A stretch of DNA of 64,000 bases, taken from Pomacea canaliculata. Lineage: Eukaryota > Mollusca > Gastropoda > Architaenioglossa > Ampullariidae. Under the pieces are notes generated by a model. It was not told where the DNA came from. It worked only from the letters and a program-made list of their open reading frames with translations, and ran no database searches. Every line of letters starts with the position of its first letter. The stretch's first letter is position 1. Shown one piece after another: positions 38,801 through 50,770 of this stretch. Made by a program: the position numbers and the translations under genes. Where the stretch lies: assembly GCF_003073045.1 (NCBI RefSeq), contig NC_037590.1:23090449-23154448 (forward strand), in the 5' to 3' direction.

Positions 38801-41800
38801 TATTTGCTTTACGCTTGGGTTTTTTCTGTGCAGCTGTTTTTTCTTTTGGATTTTCTTCTTCTGTTTTTGTTAAGTTATCAACCATATCTTCTTTTGGCTC
38901 CGCGCTGCTGCCATCACCTTTGTCTTCATTTTCATTTTCATTTTTCCACATCGTCTCCTTTTGCCTTAAAAAATTCAGAATATGTCTTGAGAAAGAAGCA
39001 AAAAAATGTACCCCAGCCTGCCCCTCCAAACAAAAATTTATAGAAATCAGTTCAAATTCTAAGTGCACCATATACAGTGTGCAAGGAATGTACTTAATCT
39101 GAAACAGATACACACACATTCACACATGTACATGTAAAAACCTTTTACAGGTATTAATTTTTAAAAAATGACACATTATTTTCACTTTTTAGGAAGTACA
39201 ATAAACACTATGCCAATAAACCAAATGTCTTTGCCAATCTTAACATACAATTCTACCTTTTTTTCCTTATCTTTTAGCTCTTCTTCTTCAACTTCTGCTG
39301 GACCAGGAAGTCGATAGTAACCACAAAAGCCAATTCCTCTCACCTAGTTTGAAAGTGGAAAAAAGAAATAACTACCTCACCAGTAACTGTCTTGTTCTAT
39401 GTAGACTTTAATAAGATAAAAACAAAAGGAAAAAACTAAGCACAGTGTTGATGCGCTAAAAAAAAGTTCTTAGTGAAAGACATCAGGTTTTGTAAACTGG
39501 GATATTTGTTGAAACCTGTCAGCCTTTGTATTCATTTACTATTACAAAACCTTACCAATTCCACTTTTCCGTAGTTCACTGCCCGTTCAAGAGCTACTTT
39601 CAAGTGACCAGGACGTTGGGCTATCATAAGAGCAGGGTACTTTGCTGCCAAGTATTGTTTGATCCAATGAAATCGCACACCTTTCCTCTAGAATAGTGTT
39701 AAGGAATATGCCAAGCTTATTAAAATGCTTGTAACTCCATTCTAGTGCTACTGTCCAGCCTCTCTCTATTACGAGTTGCAGTCCACCAAAGAACACCATC
39801 TACCTCACAAATATAAAAATATGTAAATTCTTAATGTGTTATGCAAGTGCTATCCAATCATCTTTTTACTGTCTGGTAGGCATTTTTTTTAAACCTACTC
39901 TATTGACATTAAGGTTGAAAATATCTTTTAAAAGTCAACTGATATTGTCAGAAACAAAAATGCCTTCATACTAACATCCAGATGGCATTTTATATACTAA
40001 ACCATGAACACTATTCCTGCAATATATGTCATGAATATCTCAGCCTCTATATTTTCACTTTCTGAATGCCTAATGGTCTGAAAACTTACTTGCACAGTCC
40101 TAAGATAGTAACCCTCAAAGTCAAACCCTATATATATATATGCATATCATTCTAAAAAAAAAAAAATTCTTTTAGTTAAGTGGACATTTTAATTGAAGAC
40201 ACAATATCTTATTTTAATTAAAAAGAACACCAATCATTCTTAACACAAATATTCTTGATGAGTTAAATACTTTAGCAGTACCGTGCAAAAGGATACAGGG
40301 CTTCCGCTAGCTTTTAGTGCCTCTTCCACCAAGTCCTTCATCTTAAGACCTAGTGTCTGACCTTTTACAGTAGCTTTTTTCTCCAATTTTTTTTCCTTAA
40401 GTTGTCCTTTATAGATGGAATCTTCTCGCACACCAAACTCGTTGCCTAGCTTTGTACGCAGTATCTAAGGAACAAAAGTCTGCAAAGTCATCACTGAATG
40501 ACCAACACCAAAACAGCACAGAAAAATATATCTTCGGTTAGTAAGGCTTGTTTGTTCTACACACCACACTACTACTACTTTTGCCTTTTCTCTTTCATTT
40601 TAATCTTCCAGAATTTGCATGCCTTTATTTCACACAATCTTACTACAAATGAGGTAAAACTTTACTCATACACTTCAGACTGTATACATTTCGAAAGAAT
40701 AGCACAAGACATTTCATGGGTCAAACGCTTAAAGACTGCAAATATACGATGTTCTTTTCTCTAAAATCTTATTTCACATTTTTTCTGAAAATTTCTTCTT
40801 CAGTCACATGCCTATAACTAACATCATGCAAATAAAGCAGTTGTACTGTGATGTCACCATAGTCCATGGATAGGCCTGATTATAGCCTTCACAAAAGAGG
40901 AGTATCCACGTACTTCTGGGACACACAACTTTTTCATGTGGTGATGTTTAAAGGGGTCTATCTTGTAAAATGAAAGAATCCATTCCCTCAGATTTTTTTA
41001 CAAAAAATGGTGTCTTGTACTGGACTTGGACAAATAATAATTAAAAAAAAACGACACAAATAAATAGTCTGGTAAAAACCAGTAGCTGTGACATTAATAC
41101 TGCACTAAGAAAACGAAAGACCACACATCACTACTCTTTCTATGTTTGTGTCAATAAACTATGTCCAAAGACAAAGCTAAAATGATAAAAGCAAATAGAA
41201 CTTTTCAGAAAATAACTTTGTTGTGAGAACCAAAGATCATGCCTTAATACCTTTGTAAAATCTCTAAAGTCAAGAACTCCTCCACCTTCCTGCTGGCACA
41301 TGTCTGTGTAATAAAGGTACAACTTTTGCGAAGACAGATGCATCTCTGGCTTCTTTTCAAAGTTGCCTTCAAGCCTGTAAAAAACAAATCACCTGCTGCT
41401 ATGAACTCTTTGCAACTTTAACTTTCTTATACAGTTTTCACCTGCAAATGCAAACATCTTTATAGCTACAGCTCAATTGCATCAATACATCCATATCGAA
41501 TGAGTTTATGGCACTTAATAGATCAGCCAAAATTATCCAAATTATTTTTAGCCTCATGTGCCAGCCATTGTAACATGGTAACAACATTGTTGGAAGAAGT
41601 TTGTACTGCATAATTTTTCTAGATTCATGCACTTGGTGTCCCACATAGGTGGCTCATCATAACAGTATTAAGCACAGAATCTTGACACGACACAGTTTAT
41701 TCTGGAGCATATATTTATTTTATGAACTTTATCAATGCATCAGAAGGACATCACACATTCTTACAAAGAGTCAAGAAATATAATGTACAATATTTAAGAG

Positions 41801-42349
41801 GGCTGAAAATACTTTGTTATCATTAAGATAAAAATATGGCTTTTAAAAATTGTTGTGATTTATTACTAATTATTTATTATTAAATATTAATACTGTAGTG
41901 CGATGTGTTACAAATATGTTTAATGTTATGTTTTTCTCTTGGTACATAGGTGATAATAATTAAAGATAGAATGCTAATCAAAAGTTAATATGTACAGAAT
42001 AAATATACGAATAAACTCTTTGCAAAGTCCACACACAACAAAAATGCTCAAACAAGGTAAAGATGCTTACCAGCTTGCAAGCTTTGTCTTCTGCAACAGG
42101 CAAACATCGTCTTCGTTTTTCTAGCAGTACCTCACCATCTAGTCCTCTCAATGGGCTTGGAGTCCCACCACTGCCTGAGAGTTTGCGTTTCAATGATGAA
42201 GACAATGTTACTGAAACTTGTGAAGCAGAAGTACTAACGTCTGCAGCATCAACAGCTTCTGACTCAGCATCTGGTTCGACATGTTCTTCACCACGTTGTT
42301 CCTGCTCTGCTCGATACTCAGCAGTAATTCTCTTTTTTATTGCAGGCAT
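35897..42349 (-). CDS. HP1BP3: HP1BP3-like chromatin protein with three H15 domains
   Basis: This is homologous to heterochromatin protein 1-binding protein 3, a linker-histone-like nuclear protein that binds nucleosomes and HP1. Coding exons in order: 42349-42071, 41374-41251, 40464-40282, 39687-39556, 39343-39257, 38957-38789, 38138-37988, 37603-37491, 37225-37048, 36850-35897, giving about 790 aa (human HP1BP3 is 553). A non-coding first exon probably ends at 44034, and the second exon starts at 42374. H15 domain 1 runs from LGLKMKDLVEEALKASG to VRGIGFCGYYRLPG; domain 2 from EEIFPLAMTYMSEPKEAS to VSGIGASGTFQL; domain 3 from SLMDMVSSAIIACSEP to VSGIGMSGSFQLAQPFMPSP. An acidic block and a long lysine-rich tail follow, as in the family. 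Two oddities. The exon 42071 to 41374 junction does not keep phase, so a small exon is probably missed there. The last exon shifts frame at an A6 run (36443-36448); one more A would keep the frame open to the stop at 35897. Confidence 0.85.
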
Positions 42350-43989
42350 TTGGGTTAGATTTTGTATTATTTCTCTGGGAGAAAAAAGAAGAAAATGGGT
42401 TTAATTAAAAGTAGTTTAATATTATGTTATTGTTTGCAAAAGCATCTATGCAATGTACAGTTTTAGCTAGCATTTCATCATACCACATACATGTAAAATA
42501 ATTGTGATGGCATGCATCAGAATTTTCCATTTAACTTGGAAATGAATACTATAATAATCTTTACATTTAAAAAAATTTTAAACAGACGCCAGGTGGCTGA
42601 CTGTCACGTCCTTTTATTGTGTTCTCCAATCAAAATGCATAAACATGCTATAATTAGACAGTTTTAAGTTTCTTTTGGCGAAACTGTTGTTGTGAAGAAA
42701 TCAAAACACGACTTTTGGAGCCATAAGCTATGGATTCAAATTCTGTATAGGAGTTCTAACTTTGTTCTATTTTTCAGTCATTTTTATGTTGGAGATCTGA
42801 TATGCTCATTAGTGTTCAGATGTGCATGTATGGTTACTTCATAGGCTTTTCTGAGTTAGGGCTTGGGTCAGGGGAGAATTACTGGTGTACGTTCCTCATG
42901 AAGTCTCAAGGCTGGTCATATTTTATAAGAATTTACCAGCTGTGTATTTTCCTGTTTGTGTACCACTTTCAGCCTACCTCTGACTGGGGAAAAGTACAAC
43001 TTTATGTGCTCCCAACACATTTTTTTACAAACCAGAAAATGGGCTAGGGTTAAAGGTTGGGTTTGAGTTTGGATAAGGATTTTGATTTATGTTAGGTTTG
43101 TGTTTTTTACCTGTTTCACTAATGTCATGGCGACCATAACGACGTATCATCAGTCTACCTGAAGTTGTTGTTCCGCCGCTTTTAATGGGTATGTGTTTTA
43201 TGCCGTCAACACACTATCCTGACAAGTTAATTGCGTATCCTTCGATATACTCGCTAAATTTCTCCTGAGATCAACTGCAGCGCAGTTTGTCACAGCCCAA
43301 TTTTGCACCAATGCATAAATTGGCATCTGCATCGATCTTCTTTTAGTTTTAGACACAATAGCATGTATAGGAAGTATTGAAAATATGCAATAGCTATCGG
43401 CAAACTACGTTTGTTTTTCATTCAGGCATTTGTTTACAAATGACGAAGGTCTGGAGAAGTGCGCAGCCACGAACAGTCCATGGAAATTCAAAAGTTTATT
43501 ATTAACTTCCACATTAGTAGGTCGAAATAAACAAGTACTTTCTTACCCGCAGGTGAAAATAATAGCAACGTGTATCCCTGCTTATGGAAAATTGAATCTG
43601 ACTTTGCGCTCTTAGTTTTAACCGGTGCCAAACCTCTTAAACGAGACATTTGCATGAATTTTGATTAGGTGATAATTTGCATTTGTAAGGCTAAAGCTAT
43701 ATAGTTGATCTCTCGCTGTTTACATCTGGCTTTAAAAAAAGCAGATGTCAAAAAATACTTTAAGCTCACATGCAAATACATGTGCACAAAGAACTGGTTA
43801 TTTAAGGAGAAATGACAGCGAAGGCTGGCAGTCTGTAAGTTTGCAAACACTGGCATGCGGCCTTGGTACTCTGCAGCAGTATTAACTTTACCAAGGTCGC
43901 GCCAGTGCTCGTAAGTGTTTTGCAAGATGAACTGCATGTCTAACCATAGCTATATCATGAATATATATTTTGTTGAAATCCAGACGATA

Positions 43990-44140
43990 TGACCAGTCAC
44001 CAAAATGGACATGAAAATGTGCATTCCACTAACCTCAAGATGGTCGGCGTTTTGTAGCGCGCACGAACGTGTACGTCATACACCGACGCTTGTTTTTCAA
44101 GGTCTGCATAATTTACGCATGCGCAAGAATAAGGGAAGTG
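43990..44140 (-). promoter_or_regulatory. Promoter and first exon of HP1BP3-like gene
   Basis: A donor site TTGAG/GTTAGT on the minus strand at 44034 could end a 5' UTR exon that splices to 42374, just upstream of the first ATG at 42349. About 80 bp upstream lies ACGCATGCGCA (44115-44125), close to the NRF-1 palindrome GCGCATGCGC, within a locally CpG-containing stretch. No TATA box is evident, which fits a housekeeping gene. Confidence 0.45.
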
Positions 44141-44602
44141 AAAAAAGTCGTCTGCTTTTTTAAAAAAAAGTGATGTTGATCGCCTTTCTATTGTCTGATT
44201 ATCAATGTGGTAGAAGCTGATCAATGCATTAAATCGATTTTCTGATCATGTCGTTTAAACTGACATTGCGTACCTTTTAAATTCTTATCGTGTAATTTGC
44301 CAGGCGTAGTGATCTAGAGTGTATCGGACATCGGAATAGGAACTGATATAAGTATCAACGCAAGTAAACACGCATGTCTCAGCAAACACGCAAGATTCAG
44401 CCAAGCTTGGGCTAGTCTTGGGGAAAGATTGTAACATTGGTTTGCCCATTGCCAAGCATCCATCAAGCAAACGTCAGCGTTCCCGGTGCGCGTGCAGCGC
44501 TATTTGCGATCGGGAGATTGACAAAATATAAGCCGCTTTCGCCCCCGATATTTGCGACTCAACCGTAGCCTCTAAGATTGAGCCAGTCTCGCCACGTTTT
44601 CA

Positions 44603-44728
44603 TTACTGGAATGCTGGCAGACGATTTTTTTTTTCCCCAGTTAACTACGAAAATTAGGCATGAAACTACAAAGCTTCCGGTTTATTCCCATTTCAGATTA
44701 ACTACTAAAACGAGGCACGAGACTACAA
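44603..44728. repeat. Tandem ~30-bp repeat, related to 3368-3422
   Basis: TTAACTACGAAAATTAGGCA (44641) and TTAACTACTAAAACGAGGCA (about 44698) are followed by similar GAAACTACAAA/GAGACTACAAA. The first copy and its upstream flank (TTACTGGAATGCTGGCAGAC, then a T run) resemble 3368-3422 (TGACTGGACTGCTTGCAGAC, then a T run and TTAACTACTAAAACGAGG). This is a short dispersed repeat of unknown type. Confidence 0.5.
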
Positions 44729-47700
44729 ACCAATTTGAGAATTCTTTAGCCGGAAATGACGGCATGAATTCGGAGCTGTCAGCATTTCCTCAAATATATT
44801 GCGATTACGATCGTGTATGTCAAGTGTATGTCGATCACTAACTTGGCTACCTTTTTAAATATTTATTTCCAAGCAGGTATAACTACCAAGAAGCTTGCTG
44901 AATCTGCGAGATACTTAAAGAAATGGAATAGGCGAGCGATGAAAAAATACTCCCTCTCAACCAAAAAGGATAGGCCGGAATAACTCCGATAAGCTTTATT
45001 TTATGGATTTTTTTTTTTTGGTTTACACCATGTAAGGACACAAAGCTGTGTCATCTTTCTGGTAAAATGGCAACTTACAGATGATAAACAAATTTTGTCC
45101 AATAAAGATAAAATGTTCTTCAAAAAAATTAAGTTTTTAAACAAAATATCAACAGCTTAGTTTTAAATTTACTGAGCTGAATAAGTTGACGCAAATGTAT
45201 TCGTTTGACACAGAGATGCACAGCTAACAGTGAAGGAGAGAAGGATGCCAAGGCATCACTATGTGATGATCATTCGGTTACGCAGCAGTGTCCACCACCA
45301 TTGTCATATACTCTTTGCCGCCAGTGGTTGGCACCAGCTCCAGCACCAATGCCATTTTCTGATTTTCATCCTGCCAGCATAGGGACCCATAACCCCTTGG
45401 ACGGTGATTTAAAGTCATTTCGTTGATTATCATTTTAGCATTTGTGTTGTTTTAGCATTTTGCCGGGAGTTATTAATAAGGTTTTTTTGAGATATGATCA
45501 GAAATGGAAAACCTCAGCCTTCTTGGGCCATAGAGAAAAAACTTGAACTAAATATGGATCACATATCAAATAGATATGACAAATGGGAAAGAATAACCAA
45601 AATTAGTGATATTTTTCAGACATTGTGAACTACAGCGAACCCAGCAACGATCACTATTTTACATGCTTTCTGCTATTGTGTTCTTAACATTTTAATGAAG
45701 TTTTGCTATGTACCTTTGGTTCCAGCTAAACTAGAGAAAATTGTGATGCAGCAACTGTCTCTATAAAAGACCTTAAAAGGAGGTTTGCGCGGGTGGAGGA
45801 ATTAAACCAGGAAGAACAAATAACACGGGGAAAACTGCTAGAGGGGTTCCAGTTTTTTTTTAAATCTGCAGATGTAGAGCGTCTCAAGTGGGGGGGGGGG
45901 GGGGGGATAGAGAGCGCGATAGAAAGATAGACGCTTTTGGATATATGTGTGATGAGGAAAATCTTTTTAAAACACCCATGAGACATTACATTTACACGCT
46001 TATTTTTATGTCACTATACGCTCACTACAGAATGTTGTCTTCAACGCATCCTATGTTTTCATTCCACTCGAAGAGCTTCAAAAATTGTCTGTTCATGCAT
46101 TATTTTTTACAGCCCTTCTTTGCTTCCTTGATTTTATCTGGACGTTACTTTATTTTTAAGCATGTAAACGTCATCTGTAGCGCAACCTGTTCACAATCAA
46201 TTATTACTGATATGTCCATGGTGCTGGGACTTATACGTTATTGACATCAACACCTGGGGCTACATCCAGAACAACAAACATCGTGTCAGTTGAATCTTCC
46301 AGTCAGTAAATGTAGTTACCCAGCAGCAAAATCTATAAAAGAAATGCTTGGCAATGTAGAGATGTTGAAAATCAAACAACTACCTCTCTTTGTGTTCATT
46401 ACACGTTATGAATGGCGTTGATATTATTTACTACAACAATGCGTATTTTTTTAATACAATATAATTTCAAAGTTACTTGATTTTTCTTTGTGAAAATAGG
46501 ATATATCATTTGAATAGCAGAACATTTATTTTGCAGAGCATTGAAAGGGGACTGGCCATTATCTACAATCCACAAAGTTTCACAGTCGTATATTTCCTTA
46601 GATTTTCATAACACATCGATTGGGAATGGCATTTACAAATAATCCGACTGCTCTGCGTTGGGTCGATTTCTTGTCCAGGTTAACTACAAGAGTCAAAGAA
46701 AAAGAAGGTAGAGTAAAAAATGTAATATTTAGCTGTATTTCGCTGAACAAACATCAATTATCTGAGGAAAAAGCTTTCCTTGGATACTATTTTGCGAGTC
46801 AACACATTCCTGGGGCCATTTGCAGAACATGCTTCTAATTTTAAACACTTTAAGTCTTCGATCTATTAAGACAATCGGTTTTATAGAAACACAATGGAAA
46901 ACACAATTTAAGAATTTTTTTAAAACTTAACTCTTTTAAATAAAATAAAATGTTTAAGCACGACTTTCTTTTCCGTTAGCAAATGTTTCGTATAATCCAA
47001 CAAAAATCAATGGCATATGGGAGAGATTTTGTAAAAAGTGGTTTTATATTTGTTTCTTTATAACAGTCTTAAGTTTACGAAGCACTTCTTACAACTAGCC
47101 ACATTTATTTTAATGGTACACACGGATACACTTTCTCTAATTCTGTAGTTTTGCTGCACCAGACAGCACTATTGTCAGAAGAGCACACCAACTCGCAAGA
47201 CCGTCTGTCCACATCAAAAGGAGAGGCAATCAACGTCACAGTGAGGAAAGCATGTCTTCAGCAACAAAGCATTTATGCCTTGCCGAGAATACTCGAAACA
47301 GAACGGCAATGGATATAAAAGTTGTAAGACAAAGTACGTGACAATATGTCCTTTAACTCCTCATTTACGGACTAGGCAACTGCTGGAAGAGACAAAACAT
47401 TTAATGCAGCTTTTGTGGTTAATGATGTGTATGTATGTTTCCACTTGATTAGAGCTGTCAAAGCGTGTAGTTGTGATAAACCTGAGATCCTGAGTTGATT
47501 TATAGCACAACGAAGATAGGAGCGAAGTACACAGGAAGCAAAGGTGTGTGGACTTAACAGACAGAGACAGTCTCGACTGATTCAAACAATTTTGTCAAAA
47601 GACAACGGAGGACTGGAAGGAATGGGTCGTTGAGACGGGAATCGCAAGGACACTAACTGCATGATATCACTGTATTTGGGATGATGAGCCTCCACGCAGC

Positions 47701-47843
47701 TGGTAAAATACAGCAACATTTGGGGTAAATTTACGTTTAGCTAGTCCTTAGAAAAAACCATATTAAAATCCGCTTCATAAATTATTTTACTTGCAACAAA
47801 TATTTGTACATAAGCGGCTGTCGAGTTCAGCGAACAGAACAAA
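44729..47843. other. No assigned gene; coding-like fragments
   Basis: No complete gene is recognised. Three plus-strand stretches read more like protein than the background. One is 45205-45426, ending NPLDGDLKSFR. One is 45739-45889, with DLKRRFARVEELNQEEQ then TRGKLLEGFQFFFKSADVERL. One is about 46243-46411, with YPAAKSIKEMLGNVEML, ending in a stop. They do not share a clear exon chain, and I cannot name a family. A G17 run ends the second. They may be decayed or unrecognised exons. Confidence 0.35.
45890..45906 (+). repeat. G17 homopolymer
   Basis: Seventeen consecutive G directly follow a coding-like stretch. The run is unusual in such AT-rich DNA and is able to form a G-quadruplex. Its length is also prone to sequencing error. 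Confidence 0.7.
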
Positions 47844-48887
47844 ATGAGTGTTTTGCCTGGAGGCGAATCTTCAGCGAGTCAGACTATGTTTTTCGTGGCA
47901 GTAGCACTGGCGTTGGGAGCATTCATGGTGGCTGGCAACACCTTTACGGTCGTGTCCGTTTTGGTTTTCCCGAAACTTCGGACGCTACCCAACATGTACG
48001 TGGTGTCATTGGCCACTACGGATGCTCTGGTCGGGCTTCTGCAAGTGTACGTGGCTGTCTACTACATCCCCACTGTCCGCACGTGGTTCGACTCTACCGA
48101 GGCGGCCTGCACCAGCATGTTGTCGTGGGGTTATACCACAGTCGTCTGCTCGGGACTCAACATGTGCCTCATCGCCTTCGATCGTTATCTCTACATCGCC
48201 AAACCTTTCTTTTACGTCAGGGTCATCAGTAAGAAAAGGATCGCCATGGTCATTGTAGCCGCTTGGTTTCTAGCGGTCTGCTATGGCAGCATAACCATGT
48301 ACCACAACTTATTTCAGACCGCAAGGATCTGCACCATACACAAAGTCGTCCCTCTTGTGCTGAGATCGTTCTCGTCATCTGGACTGTTCTTCCTTTGCTG
48401 CTGCATCACTGCTGTCATTTACGCAAAGCTAGCTGCTCTTACTTTACGACACAAAAGAGCTATAGCACTTCTTACTGCTAGTGATTCTGCCTTCAATCGG
48501 CGACCTCAGAACAGCCATCCTTTTTCGAAATCTTCTCTGAGAGCGATGAAATTGTTTTTTGTTGTCTTCGGTCTGCTGGTCGCATGCTGGTCACCGTATT
48601 TTACAGTCGAGCTGGTCTCCGCCTTTTGTGACTTTCCGGGATATGAGCTCGCCTACAAAGTTACGTTGTTTTTGGGATTTTTCAACTCTGGTATCAACAT
48701 CTTCGTCTACCCTTATTTTGACAAAGAATTCAGAAGAGCATACAGGAGTCTCCTGTGCCGCTGCTGTGACAGAGTAAACACGCTACGAGTGAAGTCCAGC
48801 GGACCAGATGCTGTTCTAGGGATGAACCTGCAAGATGGACAAAACGAAGAAGTAAGGCCACCACGCGTTTCAATGCTTCGTATTTAA
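47844..48887 (+). CDS. Rhodopsin-like (class A) GPCR, intronless
   Basis: An uninterrupted 347-aa seven-transmembrane receptor. Landmarks: GNTFT in TM1 (N32); LATTD in TM2 (D60); Cys89 before TM3 and Cys163 in extracellular loop 2 as the likely disulphide; DRY at 113-115 after TM3; ACWSP (TM6, about 247-251); and NSGINIFVYPY in TM7 (281-291), where the usual NPxxY proline is replaced (NIFVY). A Cys-rich LLCRCCD after helix 8 may be palmitoylated. The N-terminus is short with no N-glycosylation site. The ATG at 47844 has A at -3. The general look is amine/adenosine/melanocortin-like, but the ligand cannot be told. The receptor at 50771-52167 is a paralogue (shared LPNMYV.SLA..D.LVGL and NSG.N.FVY). 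Confidence 0.9.
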   Translation: MSVLPGGESSASQTMFFVAVALALGAFMVAGNTFTVVSVLVFPKLRTLPNMYVVSLATTDALVGLLQVYVAVYYIPTVRTWFDSTEAACTSMLSWGYTTVVCSGLNMCLIAFDRYLYIAKPFFYVRVISKKRIAMVIVAAWFLAVCYGSITMYHNLFQTARICTIHKVVPLVLRSFSSSGLFFLCCCITAVIYAKLAALTLRHKRAIALLTASDSAFNRRPQNSHPFSKSSLRAMKLFFVVFGLLVACWSPYFTVELVSAFCDFPGYELAYKVTLFLGFFNSGINIFVYPYFDKEFRRAYRSLLCRCCDRVNTLRVKSSGPDAVLGMNLQDGQNEEVRPPRVSMLRI

Positions 48888-50770
48888 TCCCGAATCACTG
48901 CTGACGCTTCCTGGCACGTTTATGTGGAGGATAACATTTACTGACTCTCAATTCGCTGTCTAAACTACAGATGTCACAGTGATTGTTACCTGAAGCCGCA
49001 ATGAATAAATTCCCCAATCAGGGATATAGCTTAAGGTAATGCCGACATCTTAAATAATTAAGATGCCTTTTTCGTTTATGCCATGTCTTTTGTTTTGTTT
49101 ATTAGATCACTACCATAGTCTAGAAGAAGATTGATTTTAAGAAGTGTCTCAGTCACAACAAACAAGCAACAATTCAATAGGTACCATTTTGAAAACATGA
49201 CGTTGAACCGATATGAGTATCTGAATTTTCAGAAAAGTGGTCTACAACGATCCAGCACAACTCCATTGCCCTATCCGACACCTTGATGATAATTACAATC
49301 AATCGGCATTCTGACAGCCAAAATTTATTTATAGCAATGTAAAAGGAAAATACAAATATAGCAGTCAAAAATAATTAGGTTTACTAATGCAGTGGACAAG
49401 TATCGTTTAATCTTTTTCCACATCCTCAATAATTCCCACAAAGTTCTGTACATTCGTGTGTAAAGGATTTCTAGAGAAATCAAAGTTTTATGCCACCAAT
49501 GTAGAGTATAGACGCTTCATCGTAGAAATTAGTGTTGTGTAGAAAACTTCCATTCTTGTTGCACTTAACTGCTGCACACGCTTCTTTAAAGATGAAAGCG
49601 AAAAAAGTGCACATCCAAATGACTAATTGCTCTTTGATGTTGTTAACGGTAACTTAGCAGACCTTTATTTGGAAGTGACATTGTTTGTACTTATTGTACC
49701 CGTGTAAACCATTGTTATGAGAAACCTCTTTGTTCCTGCTGTTGCTGCTTTTACTGAGTTTTTTTTTCTAATTTACAACCTTGTATAAATACGTCTAAAA
49801 AGTACATTTAACTATATTGATATACACATAAACATTATTTTAAAAAATCTCATTTACATTTGATTACTGTACCTACGAGCGTTCGTAATAGTATGTTTTT
49901 TCGATGTTCCCTTGAAGGTGACAAATAATTCACGGCCGATAATGTCCAGCGAAAGAGAACTGTTTCTGAACCTAAGTATGAAAGGAATTAAAATATATTT
50001 GTCTGCTATATTTCACTTGGGTCTAATTCTGATAACATGCATGTTTGATGACTGCCTTGGTACAGATATTGGGCTGGTATCGTATTAAAATAGATTACCT
50101 CATGTATGTTTCACGACAAAAAGAAAGTATTTCGCCCAGATTCATACATTAATATAAATTTGAACACACTTTTGCTTAGTATGCCCGTGCCGTGACTCTA
50201 AAAGACGTTCTTGATAGCGACATTCACACTTACCTAAGCATTAAATAGAAAAACTCAAGCAAGCAGGCAGGCAAACACACATTGCATCACCATCACTCCC
50301 CTGTATTACTTGCTAAACCTTAAATAGCCATAAATATGAAACATTGAAGATATGACGTATTGCCACCCACCCAGCCCATTGTGCAATCGGTACTCCTTGC
50401 CCGGTGCTTAGTACTCGATACATTGATGAATGATAATATTACTTCCTGCCCACCCAGAATCAACATTTGGAACATCAATGACATTGGTGCACAGTGCATC
50501 AGTTGTGACTGATGTTTGGACTACCAAGCGAGTTGGTCGTCAGCATTCAAGACACGTGATAGTTTGTTGTTTTTTCTTATTTAAAGTGCGACATCAACAT
50601 TCAAAAGCTAATCAGATTTAAGGCCTAAAAGTGTTTAAATTACAAATATGTTATGCAGCTGGCCCCTGGGTGCTGGCGACCATCGACCGACCTCGGCTTT
50701 CTAATGCTCGTCCCCTCAACGTTTGGGACTCTAGTGACACTGCAGGTTGCGCCTACTATACCTTCATCAT
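48888..50770. other. Intergenic between convergent GPCR genes
   Basis: This holds the 3' flanks of both receptor genes. No reading frame or repeat that I recognise; AT-rich throughout. Confidence 0.5.
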
